From Bryobacterales bacterium (GTDB lineage Bacteria > Acidobacteriota > Terriglobia > Bryobacterales > Bryobacteraceae): a DNA stretch of 46,293 nucleotides. Location: assembly GCA_947446025.1 (NCBI GenBank), contig CANFEY010000039.1, positions 1 to 46,293 of the forward strand. Direction: 5' to 3'. A program made the position numbers and the translations under genes. Under the pieces are notes generated by a model that did not search any database, was not told where the DNA came from, and worked only from the letters and a program-made list of their open reading frames with translations. This document shows, in pieces, positions 1-7,273 of this stretch (position 1 is the stretch's first letter; the number at the start of each line of letters is the position of its first letter).

Positions 1-1
1 C

Positions 2-147
2 GGTGCGGCCAAGGTTCATCCCTCATGGTGTCAGCCTCGTGTTTCGTCTTCTGGTATTTCAAATCGCGGCAACTCAAAAGAGGCCTCAACCGCCTACTCT
101 TCAGTTAGTTGCCGTCGGCGTGTCGCGCGTTAGCCGGACACTACTGA
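2..147. repeat. Left copy of 146-bp terminal inverted repeat (probable insertion-sequence end)
   Basis: This stretch is an exact reverse complement of positions 46148-46293, and identity stops sharply after the TACTGA at 142-147. Read outward on the minus strand it starts with TCAGTAGTGTCCGG, runs about 120 bp without a gene, and reaches ATG at 26-24 with GAGG eight bases upstream; the eight codons before the edge read MRDEPWPH. A terminal sequence, short leader and start codon are what the 5' end of an insertion sequence with its transposase looks like. The family was not recognised. The window edge is probably where assembly stopped inside a multicopy element. Confidence 0.8.
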
Positions 148-236
148 AGCGCAATATAGTCCTATAGGCCCGTTGCGCGCCCGTAAGACTCTTAAAGACC
201 AACTACTTACAGCCAAAGAGGTATGCCAGGAAATAG

Positions 237-264
237 AAAAAGGCCTATCCCGAAGGATAGGCCT
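237..264 (-). terminator. Rho-independent terminator of the first PEP-CTERM gene
   Basis: A perfect 10-bp stem (AGGCCTATCC / GGATAGGCCT, 241-250 with 255-264) closes a UUCG-type tetraloop and on the minus strand runs into a T tract. It lies 21 bases past the stop codon at 286. Confidence 0.85.
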
Positions 265-285
265 GGATGGGAGAAAAAGGGAAAA

Positions 286-1104
286 CTACAGCTTTCGTCT
301 ACGGCGGGCGATGTAACCCAAACCTACGAGTCCGAACCCGACGAGCGCCATGGAACTCGGTTCAGGCACGGCGGAGGTTGCGGTCAAAGAGTTGATCTTG
401 AAGAAGTCGTTCGATTCCCCAGCTTGGGCCGCGATCAGCAGTCCCCACACACCGCTGTTCGCTACGAGCGTGACGGTCCGAGTCGGGCAGGGGCAGCCGG
501 GTGTCAGATCTTGCAGGTTGTCCCCGTTGTTGGTATTCACACCGCCGAACCCAGCTGCGCCCAGGGTGGCGAGGGTTGTCACGTTCGCGACAATACTGTT
601 CGCGGCGGTGGTATCGAAGTAGTAGTCCACGTCGGTATCACGGGCGATGATGCTGCTTTGGAGTAGCACCAGGCTCGAGATGGAAACCGGCTGTGAGAAG
701 GTGAGCAGCAGGAAGTCCCGCGCGTCACTGCCGCTGGGGTTGCCGTTGTCGAACTGCCATTGGTCGGTGATGCTGGCACCGGTGGTGTTGTCACAGTTGC
801 TGCTGCCGACGGCCTCGCTTGGGCTTTGGTTGCAGCTGCCAAGGCCGAGGGCCTGTCCATTGAGCACGTCGAAGATCTGTAGGGCGGCCGCGAGAAACGC
901 GCTGGTGCCCGCAGTGTTCACACTGTACGTGCGGGCGGTAACCGTCCAACCCTCCGACGAGGTCCAGGTGGCGCTGTTGCCGTTGGTCGTTCCGTTACCG
1001 GCTCCCGTCGTCCCGGTGGAACTGGTGACAGTACCTGGGGTGAACGTAATTGTCGCGGCCTGCAACGCGGCACAACTGAGCAATGCGAGTAAAATTCGTT
1101 TCAT
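286..1104 (-). CDS. PEP-CTERM sorted surface protein (1 of 3)
   Basis: A predicted exported protein of 272 residues. The start is placed at 1104 (MKRILLALL) and not at the in-frame ATG 63 bases upstream, because GGAGGAAA sits just before it and a signal peptide follows directly. The middle is a low-complexity Thr/Ser/Asn/Gly-rich beta-type domain with no recognised family. The C-terminus has VPEP, a hydrophobic Gly-rich helix and the basic tail ARRRRKL, the PEP-CTERM signal read by exosortase. Proteins of this class are cut and anchored or released at the cell surface, often with exopolysaccharide. No exosortase or polysaccharide gene is in this window. It has its own terminator and upstream motif, so it is probably monocistronic. 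Confidence 0.88.
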   Translation of the reverse strand: MKRILLALLSCAALQAATITFTPGTVTSSTGTTGAGNGTTNGNSATWTSSEGWTVTARTYSVNTAGTSAFLAAALQIFDVLNGQALGLGSCNQSPSEAVGSSNCDNTTGASITDQWQFDNGNPSGSDARDFLLLTFSQPVSISSLVLLQSSIIARDTDVDYYFDTTAANSIVANVTTLATLGAAGFGGVNTNNGDNLQDLTPGCPCPTRTVTLVANSGVWGLLIAAQAGESNDFFKINSLTATSAVPEPSSMALVGFGLVGLGYIARRRRKL

Positions 1105-1155
1105 TCTGACTTTCCTCCGTCCTAAAGAGCATATGTGCCAAAGCTGGGGGCGGCT

Positions 1156-1176
1156 ATGGGAATTCAAGCCCGGTAC
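1156..1176 (-). promoter_or_regulatory. Shared PEP-CTERM upstream motif, copy 1
   Basis: On the minus strand this reads GTAC, ten bases, TTCCCAT, 51 bases upstream of the start at 1104. The same pattern with identical internal spacing lies upstream of the next two PEP-CTERM genes. It does not match the -24/-12 or -35/-10 consensus, so it may be an activator site or an alternative sigma-factor promoter. Confidence 0.5.
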
Positions 1177-1291
1177 AAGCCCAAAAAGTACTAGCTGGGA
1201 CTAGTTCGTTCGTCGGCGGCTCAATGACCGTTCGCCGTCTCCGCGCCCGAGTGCCAATTGATTCATATCCGAAGAGGTAGGCCCAGCGATA

Positions 1292-1318
1292 GAAAAGGCC
1301 TACCCCGGAGGTTAGGCC
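1292..1318 (-). terminator. Terminator of the second PEP-CTERM gene
   Basis: On the minus strand GGCCTAACCT and GGTAGGCC pair around a short loop with one bulge and are followed by TTTTC. It starts 25 bases after the stop at 1343. Confidence 0.75.
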
Positions 1319-1342
1319 CCAACCCAAATAAAAAGAGAAGTC

Positions 1343-2098
1343 TTACTGCTTGCGGCGGCGGCGGGCGAGGACCCCGAGACCTAAGAGACCGCTACCAAGA
1401 AGAGCGATTGAACCGGGCTCAGGTATGGTGCCGCGGACCAAGTCCGTGTCCGCCAGGAACGTGAAGCTCTTGCCGTTGTTGAAGGCCTGAGCGCCGCCAA
1501 AAGTCAGCGTCATCACGCCGTAGATGTCGTTCTGGGTGGCTTGCGACGAAATCTTGAGGACGTTGGTGTAGGCCGCTACCGCCGTAATGTTGGCGGTTCC
1601 GCCAGCTGCATCGTCAACGGTGTAGCCTTGGTCAGATCCGGTCGTGCCGTCGGTGCTACAACTTCCACCGCTTGAGGGGTTGTCGTTGAAGTTTCCCGAG
1701 GCGCTTATGCAGCGGTCAAAGGCAACGCCGTTGACCGTTCCGGCCACGACGCCGTTGAAGGTGATTGAGCTGAGCGTAAACGGATTGCCGCTGCCGGTGA
1801 GGTTGGTGATGGTCCAGAAGTGGTTGCCGCCAGTGGGGTAGGTGTCCCCGTCCGTGAAGGTGACGCTGAACAAGTTTGCCGCCAGGCAATTTGTCGCGTT
1901 GGCGGTCCAGGTACACTGGGCCGTCCCGTTCGCGCCGAAATTTGCCACGATCACCAGACGATTCGCCATCTCTGTTTCCGTGGTGTTGAATTCGTCGATG
2001 ATCACTGTAAACGGTGTTCCGTTGGACGCGGAAAACGACGTGATCGCGGATGCGCTAAGCGGCGCGAGCGCCAGCAAAAATAGGCCGATATATTTCAT
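1343..2098 (-). CDS. PEP-CTERM sorted surface protein (2 of 3)
   Basis: An exported protein of 251 residues. It starts with a clear signal peptide (MKYIGLFLLALAPLSASA), and AAGGAGA precedes the ATG at 2098. The body is Thr/Asn/Gly-rich with several Cys residues and resembles no family I can name. It ends with IPEP, a hydrophobic Gly/Leu stretch and ARRRRKQ, the exosortase sorting signal. It shares length class, tail and promoter-like motif with its neighbours but little sequence in the body, so these are co-regulated surface proteins and not recent duplicates. Its own terminator follows at 1292-1318. Confidence 0.88.
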   Translation of the reverse strand: MKYIGLFLLALAPLSASAITSFSASNGTPFTVIIDEFNTTETEMANRLVIVANFGANGTAQCTWTANATNCLAANLFSVTFTDGDTYPTGGNHFWTITNLTGSGNPFTLSSITFNGVVAGTVNGVAFDRCISASGNFNDNPSSGGSCSTDGTTGSDQGYTVDDAAGGTANITAVAAYTNVLKISSQATQNDIYGVMTLTFGGAQAFNNGKSFTFLADTDLVRGTIPEPGSIALLGSGLLGLGVLARRRRKQ

Positions 2099-2172
2099 GG
2101 TCTCCTTGTCCGATTCGAAAGCCTTCTTTGCGGCTCTAGCATTGATCCTAAGTGTCCAATCCGATTGGGGAC

Positions 2173-2193
2173 ATAGGAAATCGATCCCGGTAC
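2173..2193 (-). promoter_or_regulatory. Shared PEP-CTERM upstream motif, copy 2
   Basis: The minus strand reads GTAC, ten bases, TTCCTAT, 74 bases upstream of the start at 2098. The half-sites and the ten-base spacing equal those of copies 1 and 3, and CGGG after GTAC is shared with copy 1. Confidence 0.5.
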
Positions 2194-2253
2194 GGACAAG
2201 AAAGTTCCGGAACTCCCCACTGGTACGAAAGCAGGCACATGAGCCGGAAACGT

Positions 2254-2285
2254 AAAACGGGCACCTGTCCGAAGACAGATGCCCG
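2254..2285 (-). terminator. Terminator of the third PEP-CTERM gene
   Basis: A 12-bp stem (2258-2269 with 2274-2285, one G-T pair) closes a UUCG tetraloop on the minus strand and is followed by TTTT. It lies 25 bases past the stop at 2311. Confidence 0.85.
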
Positions 2286-2310
2286 GGAGAAGCTAGGAGT
2301 CAATCGGCTG

Positions 2311-2875
2311 TTACTTGGAAGCCTTACGACGCCGGGCCAGGAAACCAAGACCGAGGAGACCGGTACCCATCAGCGCCAGCGAGGCGGGTTCGGGAACTAC
2401 ACCACTCGGACGGTATTCGTAGTTCACAACCATGGACGAAGACGCCGTACCGATCTGGCCACTGTTGACCAGCATGGAGAGGCTGATGTTGAACGATCCA
2501 CCGTTGCCCGCCGTTCCCGATGTAAACATGGGATTGTTCGTCGCAGTGCTAGTCGGCGAAATGACATTGACGTTTACGGAACCCGGGGGGGGTGAACGAC
2601 GCGCCACCGAGATAGGTAAAGGTCACATTGAAGGGTTCCGCGGGAACACCTACGGTGGTCACCGACGAGGTAACACCGACGCTGGCACCGATATAGGATC
2701 CCAGGGCGTTGTTGAACGCCGCGCAGGTGTGCGTGTCGTTGAGCACACCCGTGCCGTTGGTAATCGGGCTGTTGCCGTTGTTGAGATCGATTGTGTTACA
2801 CACAACTTGAATGACCGCCGCATTGGCCGAAGCGGCCAAGCCCGCGAACATGATTGCTGTCAAAAACTTTTTCAT
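2311..2875 (-). pseudogene. PEP-CTERM protein (3 of 3), frameshifted at a run of eight C
   Basis: Two overlapping frames make one protein. The 5' frame starts at 2875 (MKKFLTAIMFAGLAASANA, signal peptide, AGGAGGAAA just upstream) and breaks after GGASFTPPG at a C8 run (2585-2592), then ends 16 codons on. The 3' frame continues with SVNVNVISPTS and finishes with VPEP, a hydrophobic helix and ARRRKASK. Removing one C joins them into a protein of about 187 residues. As read, the product keeps its export signal but loses the surface-sorting tail. This could be a true mutation, phase variation at the homopolymer, or a base-calling error; the sequence alone cannot decide. The gene has its own terminator and upstream motif. 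Confidence 0.8.
2585..2592 (-). repeat. C8 homopolymer at the PEP-CTERM frameshift
   Basis: Eight C on the minus strand, next to a GGG, at exactly the point where the third PEP-CTERM gene changes frame. Seven C would keep the full reading frame. Confidence 0.9.
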
Positions 2876-2981
2876 ATTTCCTCCTAAGTTTCCCCACTGT
2901 CTCCGCCCTGGCTCAGCACATGCGCTGTTGACTCAAGGAGCAGGACACGATTGAGCATAGGGAATGGGGGCGGCATCAACA

Positions 2982-3002
2982 ATAGGAAACTGGATTCAGT
3001 AC
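2982..3002 (-). promoter_or_regulatory. Shared PEP-CTERM upstream motif, copy 3
   Basis: The minus strand reads GTAC, ten bases, TTCCTAT, 106 bases upstream of the start at 2875. TACT 14 bases before GTAC is also shared with copy 1. The rest of the 240-bp gap (2876-3115) holds no gene. Confidence 0.5.
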
Positions 3003-3115
3003 AGGTCTATTTAGTACCGTTACAAATACGAAATCCACATAGGACGAACTCTGCACTTCATTGATTCAGATGGAGATACGCGACAGGGACGGGGAACCGG
3101 GGCGTTTCTAGGAAA

Positions 3116-3763
3116 TTACTTGCGGGCGGAGAGAATGCTTCCGCCCAGGCCCAGCGGAAGAGGCGTGGGCGAAACGGAGGCAGTGGACAAGCGGGCGTCG
3201 CCGACAAAGCCAGCGGAGGGATGCAGAACCAGTTGCGCGCCCGGCTTCAGCACACGCAGCATTTCCGGGACCGCCGCAGCGGGCAGCACGCCGCTGGATA
3301 CCACGACATCGAAGTTGGCGTCCGGGTAGGCCAGCTTCGCGGTCACCTCGCCGGACTCAAAGCGGATCTTGTCACCCAGGCCCGCTTGCTTGGCTGCCTC
3401 ACGGGCGGCCTCATTGGCGGCAGTTTCGCCCAGGCAGATCACTCTGCCGGTCTTGAGGCGCTTGGCGGCTTCGAGGCCCAGTTCGTGTGAAAGGCAAAGG
3501 ATGCGTTCGGTGCCTTGCAATTGCAGCGTCTCAAGGATTTGCTCCCGCACGCGGCGTTGGCCTTCGGTGGCCAGCCAGCTCAAGCCGTAGCCGATGCCGG
3601 CAAAGGCAATGCCGATCAGCGTGATCACCACGAACAACGTCGCGGCCGGGCCGGGGTATTCGGCGCGGTTGATGAAGTACAGCACCACGGCGAAACCGAT
3701 GGTCCAGCCGGCGCGCGAGTACATTTCACGGGCGTTGTGGGTGGAGATGAAGTCCATGGTCAT
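3116..3763 (-). CDS. Membrane-anchored methyltransferase-like protein
   Basis: A protein of 215 residues with two predicted membrane segments (about 18-32 and 40-63), then a cytoplasmic domain with a class I methyltransferase-like order: a first strand and turn around 87-95, an acidic strand end near GRVICLGE, NFDVVVSSGVL at the motif IV position and a 'MLRVLKPGAQLVL' strand typical of Methyltransf_11 proteins. The glycine-rich motif I is degenerate (ERILCLSHELG), so SAM binding is doubtful. It starts 13 bases after the topA stop and is probably co-transcribed with it. ATG at 3757 is an alternative start; neither start has a strong ribosome site. Substrate unknown. Confidence 0.65.
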   Translation of the reverse strand: MTMDFISTHNAREMYSRAGWTIGFAVVLYFINRAEYPGPAATLFVVITLIGIAFAGIGYGLSWLATEGQRRVREQILETLQLQGTERILCLSHELGLEAAKRLKTGRVICLGETAANEAAREAAKQAGLGDKIRFESGEVTAKLAYPDANFDVVVSSGVLPAAAVPEMLRVLKPGAQLVLHPSAGFVGDARLSTASVSPTPLPLGLGGSILSARK

Positions 3764-3776
3764 TCTGGAAAAGAGC

Positions 3777-6212
3777 TTACGCGGGCACCGGGGCGGGCTC
3801 TTCGACGATCACTAGCGGCTTCTTGAATTTGCATTCGGCGTTGGGGCACTGGGCCATGGCGCCGGATTTGAGGAACTTCTCAATCAGGTAGCTGCCGCCG
3901 CAATCCGGGCAGGCTTCCTTGATGGGCTTGCCCCAGGCCACGAAGTCGCACTTGGGGTATAGGTTGCAGCCGAAGAACGTCTTGCCGCGCTTGCTGCGGC
4001 GTTCGACCACTTCTCCCTCGGGGCAATTCGGGCACTTCACGCCGATGGTGTTTTGCTTGACGAACTTGCAAGTGGGGTAGCTGCTACAGGCCACGAATTC
4101 GCCGAAGCGGCCGTACTTCTTGACCATCTTGCTTTGGCAAGCCGGGCAGTCTTCGTCCAGCGGCACGTCCTGCGGCTTCTGCGCCGCGCCCAGTTGCTTG
4201 GTAGTCTTGCATTCGGGGTATCCGGAGCACGCCATGAAGGTGCCGAAGCGGCCCTTCTTGAGCACCATGGGACGCCCGCAGTTGTCGCAGTATTCGGCGG
4301 CATCCTGCTCGGTCATGCCTTCCCCGCCCTCGCCTTCCACCTGGGGCTGGCGGGTATTCTTGCAATCGGGATAGCCGGTGCATGCGATGAACTTGCCGTT
4401 CTTGCCCCACTTGATGACCATCGGCTTGCCGCATTTTTCGCAGATGAAGTCGGTGGGCTGCTCCATGCGCTTGATGTCGGTCATGTGGCGCGCGGCGTGT
4501 TCCAAATCCTTCTGGAACACCTCGTAAAACTCGCTCATGGCGATGCGCCAGTCGATTTTGCCGTCTTCAATGTCGTCCAGCTGCGCTTCCATGCGCGCGG
4601 TGTAGGTGACATCGAAGAGGTCGTTGAAGCTTTCGAGCAGCAGGTCGGTGACGATCATGCCTAGCTCAGTGGGCGTAAACTTGCCGCCGTCTTTGCGGAC
4701 GTATTCGCGCTCCTGGATGGTCCCCAGAATGGACGCATACGTCGACGGGCGGCCGACGCCGCAGGCTTCCAGTTCCTTAACCAACGTAGCTTCGGTGAAG
4801 CGTGGCGGAGGCTCAGTGAAGTGCTGTTCGGGGTCGATGGACTTGAACTTCAGCGTCTCGCCCTGCGTGACCGCGGGGAGCTTGGCCTTGGCCTCTTCAT
4901 CTTCCTCGTCTTTGACGTCCTTGCCTTCTTCGTAGACTTTGAGGAAGCCGTCGAACTTGGGCACGCTGCCGGTGGCGCGGAACAGGTAGTCCTTGCCGTC
5001 CTTGCCCTTGGTGGAAACGTCGATGGTGGTCGAGTCGAACACCGCGGGCGACATCTGACTGGCGATGAAGCGCAGCCAGATGAGGCGGTAGACCTTGAGG
5101 GCGTCTTCGTCCAGGTACTTTTCCAGCTGATCGGGCGAGCGCATCGCGGACGTGGGCCGGATAGCTTCATGCGCGTCCTGCGCGTCCTTCTTGGACTTGT
5201 AGACGTTGGGCTTTTCGGGGCGGTATTCGGCTCCGTAGCGGTCGGTGATCATGGCGCGGACTTCGTCCAGCGCCTCGCCACCGATGCGCGTGGAATCGGT
5301 ACGCATGTAGGTGATGAGACCCACCGGGCCTTCGTCCTTGCCCAGTTCGACGCCTTCGTAGAGCTTCTGAGCCAGCATCATGGTGCGCTTGACGGAGAAG
5401 CGGAGCTTGCGGGCGGCTTCCTGCTGCAGAGTCGAGGTGATGAAAGGCGGCACCGGATTGCGGCGCTTTTCCTTGTTGACGACCGATTGGACCGTGTAGA
5501 CGGCGTCAATGAGCGCATCGACGATCTTCTGGGATGTCTCGCCGTTCGGGATTTCCGGGTTTTCCCGGTTGATTTTGGCGAGGTGCGCCTTGAGGACGGG
5601 CGCTTTCTTGGCGTTCAGGCTGACGTCAATGGACCAGTATTCGCGGGTGATGAACGCCCGGATCTCTTTTTCGCGCTCAACGATGAGGCGCAGCGCGACG
5701 GTCTGGACGCGCCCGGCGGAGAGGCCGCGGCGGACTTTATCCCACAGGAGCGGGGAGATTTTGTAGCCGACAAGGCGGTCGAGCACGCGGCGGGCTTGTT
5801 GGGCGTCGACCAGGTTGACGTTGACGACAAGCGGCTTCTCAAACGCCTTCTGGATGGCGGTTTTCGTGATTTCGTTGAACATCACGCGGTAGAACTTGAT
5901 GCTGCTTTTCTTGTCCTGCAGTTCCTCCTGCAAGTGAGCGCAGATGGCTTCGCCTTCGCGATCAGGGTCAGCCGCGAGGTAGATGGCGTCGGCACCCTTG
6001 GCGGCGGTGCGCAGTTCTCCCATGAGCTTCTTTTTGCCCTCGATGACCTCGTAGACGGGCTTAAATTCGTTGTCCACGTCCACGGAAAGGTCCTTTTTGG
6101 GGAGATCCTTGACGTGGCCGAGCGAGGCCTTGACGATGAAGTCCTTGCCGAGATACTTGCCGATGGTTTTCGCCTTCGCCGGCGATTCGACGATGACGAG
6201 GTTCTTTGCCAT
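3777..6212 (-). CDS. topA: DNA topoisomerase I
   Basis: Type IA topoisomerase of 811 residues that relaxes negative supercoils through a 5'-phosphotyrosine link. The N-terminal Toprim domain is visible (VIVESPAKAKTIGKYLG, residues 6-22, and DPDREGE at 82-88). The catalytic tyrosine is Y302 in GLITYMRTDSTRIG, and the GVGRPSTYA motif follows. The C-terminus (591-796) has five zinc ribbons, each with two CxxC-type pairs, in place of the mix of zinc and zinc-less ribbons in Escherichia coli. AAGGAAGG lies upstream of the ATG at 6212. This is an essential housekeeping gene and supports a chromosomal origin for the window. Confidence 0.98.
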   Translation of the reverse strand: MAKNLVIVESPAKAKTIGKYLGKDFIVKASLGHVKDLPKKDLSVDVDNEFKPVYEVIEGKKKLMGELRTAAKGADAIYLAADPDREGEAICAHLQEELQDKKSSIKFYRVMFNEITKTAIQKAFEKPLVVNVNLVDAQQARRVLDRLVGYKISPLLWDKVRRGLSAGRVQTVALRLIVEREKEIRAFITREYWSIDVSLNAKKAPVLKAHLAKINRENPEIPNGETSQKIVDALIDAVYTVQSVVNKEKRRNPVPPFITSTLQQEAARKLRFSVKRTMMLAQKLYEGVELGKDEGPVGLITYMRTDSTRIGGEALDEVRAMITDRYGAEYRPEKPNVYKSKKDAQDAHEAIRPTSAMRSPDQLEKYLDEDALKVYRLIWLRFIASQMSPAVFDSTTIDVSTKGKDGKDYLFRATGSVPKFDGFLKVYEEGKDVKDEEDEEAKAKLPAVTQGETLKFKSIDPEQHFTEPPPRFTEATLVKELEACGVGRPSTYASILGTIQEREYVRKDGGKFTPTELGMIVTDLLLESFNDLFDVTYTARMEAQLDDIEDGKIDWRIAMSEFYEVFQKDLEHAARHMTDIKRMEQPTDFICEKCGKPMVIKWGKNGKFIACTGYPDCKNTRQPQVEGEGGEGMTEQDAAEYCDNCGRPMVLKKGRFGTFMACSGYPECKTTKQLGAAQKPQDVPLDEDCPACQSKMVKKYGRFGEFVACSSYPTCKFVKQNTIGVKCPNCPEGEVVERRSKRGKTFFGCNLYPKCDFVAWGKPIKEACPDCGGSYLIEKFLKSGAMAQCPNAECKFKKPLVIVEEPAPVPA

Positions 6213-6367
6213 GAGAGTTGAGATGCCTTCCTTACCTGAACAACCAAAATCGTAGCACGAAGCGTGGGGCGGGTGCCGTGGAGAGGGGTATTAATAGAGA
6301 TGCGGGGAGAGGGGGCGGGGATGCAGGCAGCTTGTTTTCTTTTTTGAATCAATGACTTATAATTCTT

Positions 6368-6395
6368 ATCTGTGTTTATCCGTGTCCATCCGTGG
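6368..6395 (-). repeat. Inverted partial copy of the GxxExxY-flanking repeat
   Basis: The reverse complement gives CCACGGATGGACACGGATAA plus ACACAGAT, which matches the core of the direct repeats at 6442 and 6859 with one mismatch. It lies in the 247-bp gap between topA and the GxxExxY gene; the rest of that gap shows no gene. Confidence 0.8.
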
Positions 6396-6441
6396 CTGGC
6401 AAATCTGTTTTGGGGTGAGAGTTTTGCTTCGCCCTGGGCAC

Positions 6442-6492
6442 TAGATTTGGGGGCCACGGATGGACACGGATAAACACGGATTTGAAGATCCT
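6442..6492 (+). repeat. Direct repeat copy 1 (51 bp), contains the GxxExxY start codon
   Basis: It matches 6859-6909 over 51 bases with one mismatch (G6484 versus T6901). It is a member of the ACGGATAAACACGGAT type of dispersed repeat. The ATG at 6460 and the first 11 codons of the nuclease-like gene lie inside it. Confidence 0.85.
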
Positions 6493-6840
6493 CTTACGGA
6501 GGTTGTTTTGGGGGCGGCGTTTGAAGTCGCGAACACATTGGGGCCGGGGTTCTTGGAGAAGGTCTACGAACGGGCGCTGTTGCGGGAATTGGCGACGCGC
6601 GGGGTGAAGGTGGATCCGCAGGTCGTCTTCGAGGTCATTTACAAGGGACACTGCGTGGGGGAGTATGTCCCGGACATCCTGGTGGGGGACAGGGTCCTGG
6701 TGGAGCTGAAGTGCGTCGACCGGTTCACTAGTGAGCATGCTGCTCAATGCCTGAACTATCTGCGGGCCGCTGGCAAGGCTACGTGTCTGCTGATCAATTT
6801 CCAGAAGCCCAAGGTCGAGTGGCGGCGGTTTGTGCTGTGA
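6460..6840 (+). CDS. GxxExxY protein, PD-(D/E)XK nuclease-like
   Basis: A protein of 126 residues of the GxxExxY family. The name-giving motif is G30-F-L-E33-K-V-Y36, and a nuclease-like D72...E82-L-K84 triad follows (YVPDILV, LVELK). The family is assigned to the PD-(D/E)XK fold, but its biological role is not established. The first residues MDTDKHGF come entirely from the flanking repeat, a recurrent trait of these genes. There is no good ribosome site, so translation start is uncertain. Matching repeats on both sides suggest the gene moved or spread as a small cassette. Confidence 0.9.
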   Translation: MDTDKHGFEDPLTEVVLGAAFEVANTLGPGFLEKVYERALLRELATRGVKVDPQVVFEVIYKGHCVGEYVPDILVGDRVLVELKCVDRFTSEHAAQCLNYLRAAGKATCLLINFQKPKVEWRRFVL

Positions 6841-6858
6841 CGGGAATCGCCCGGGCAA

Positions 6859-6909
6859 TAGATTTGGGGGCCACGGATGGACACGGATAAACACGGATTT
6901 TAAGATCCT
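6859..6909 (+). repeat. Direct repeat copy 2 (51 bp), carries an aborted copy of the gene start
   Basis: This is the second copy of the repeat at 6442-6492, 18 bases after the GxxExxY stop. It repeats the ATG and reads MDTDKHGF, then TAA at 6901-6903, where the single mismatch turns GAA into a stop. It ends 39 bases before the ferredoxin start. Confidence 0.85.
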
Positions 6910-6948
6910 GGGAATCCGTGGCGGAAAACGATACTATGGGTTTCGGAC

Positions 6949-7269
6949 ATGCCAAACATCACATACATCTCTCATACCGGTGCCAGCCGCACCGTTGACG
7001 TCCTGCAGGGCGATTCGATTATGGAAGGGGCCGTGCAGAACAACGTGGACGGCATTGTGGGGGCTTGCGGGGGGAATCTACAGTGCGCCACTTGCCATGT
7101 TTACGTGGACGCGGCTTGTTTGCCCACGCTGGATCCGATGGACCCGGACGAGGATTCGATGCTGGAGTCGGCGGCGGCTCCTCGGCAGATGAATAGCCGA
7201 TTGAGCTGCCAGATCCGGGTGCGGCCGGAGCATGACGGGTGCACGGTGCGGACGCCGGAGTCTCAGTAA
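6949..7269 (+). CDS. 2Fe-2S ferredoxin, adrenodoxin/putidaredoxin type
   Basis: A soluble electron carrier of 106 residues. The cluster ligands are C40, C46, C49 and C87, in the adrenodoxin spacing (CGGNLQCATC...LSC). Ferredoxins of this type pass electrons from an FAD reductase to an oxygenase such as a P450 or a Rieske enzyme, or serve in Fe-S assembly. The reductase starts four bases downstream, so the pair forms an electron-transfer chain. No cytochrome P450 or other terminal oxygenase is in the window, so the acceptor is unknown. Confidence 0.93.
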   Translation: MPNITYISHTGASRTVDVLQGDSIMEGAVQNNVDGIVGACGGNLQCATCHVYVDAACLPTLDPMDPDEDSMLESAAAPRQMNSRLSCQIRVRPEHDGCTVRTPESQ

Positions 7270-7273
7270 CGCC

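Noticed and set aside
1104-1180. A sigma-54 promoter (TGGCAC) upstream of the first PEP-CTERM gene
   Set aside because: TGGCAC is present on the minus strand, but no GC follows at the required distance, and the other two genes lack the element.
4821-6221. A 466-codon plus-strand frame opposite topA
   Set aside because: topA is certain from its motifs; the antisense frame has no support.
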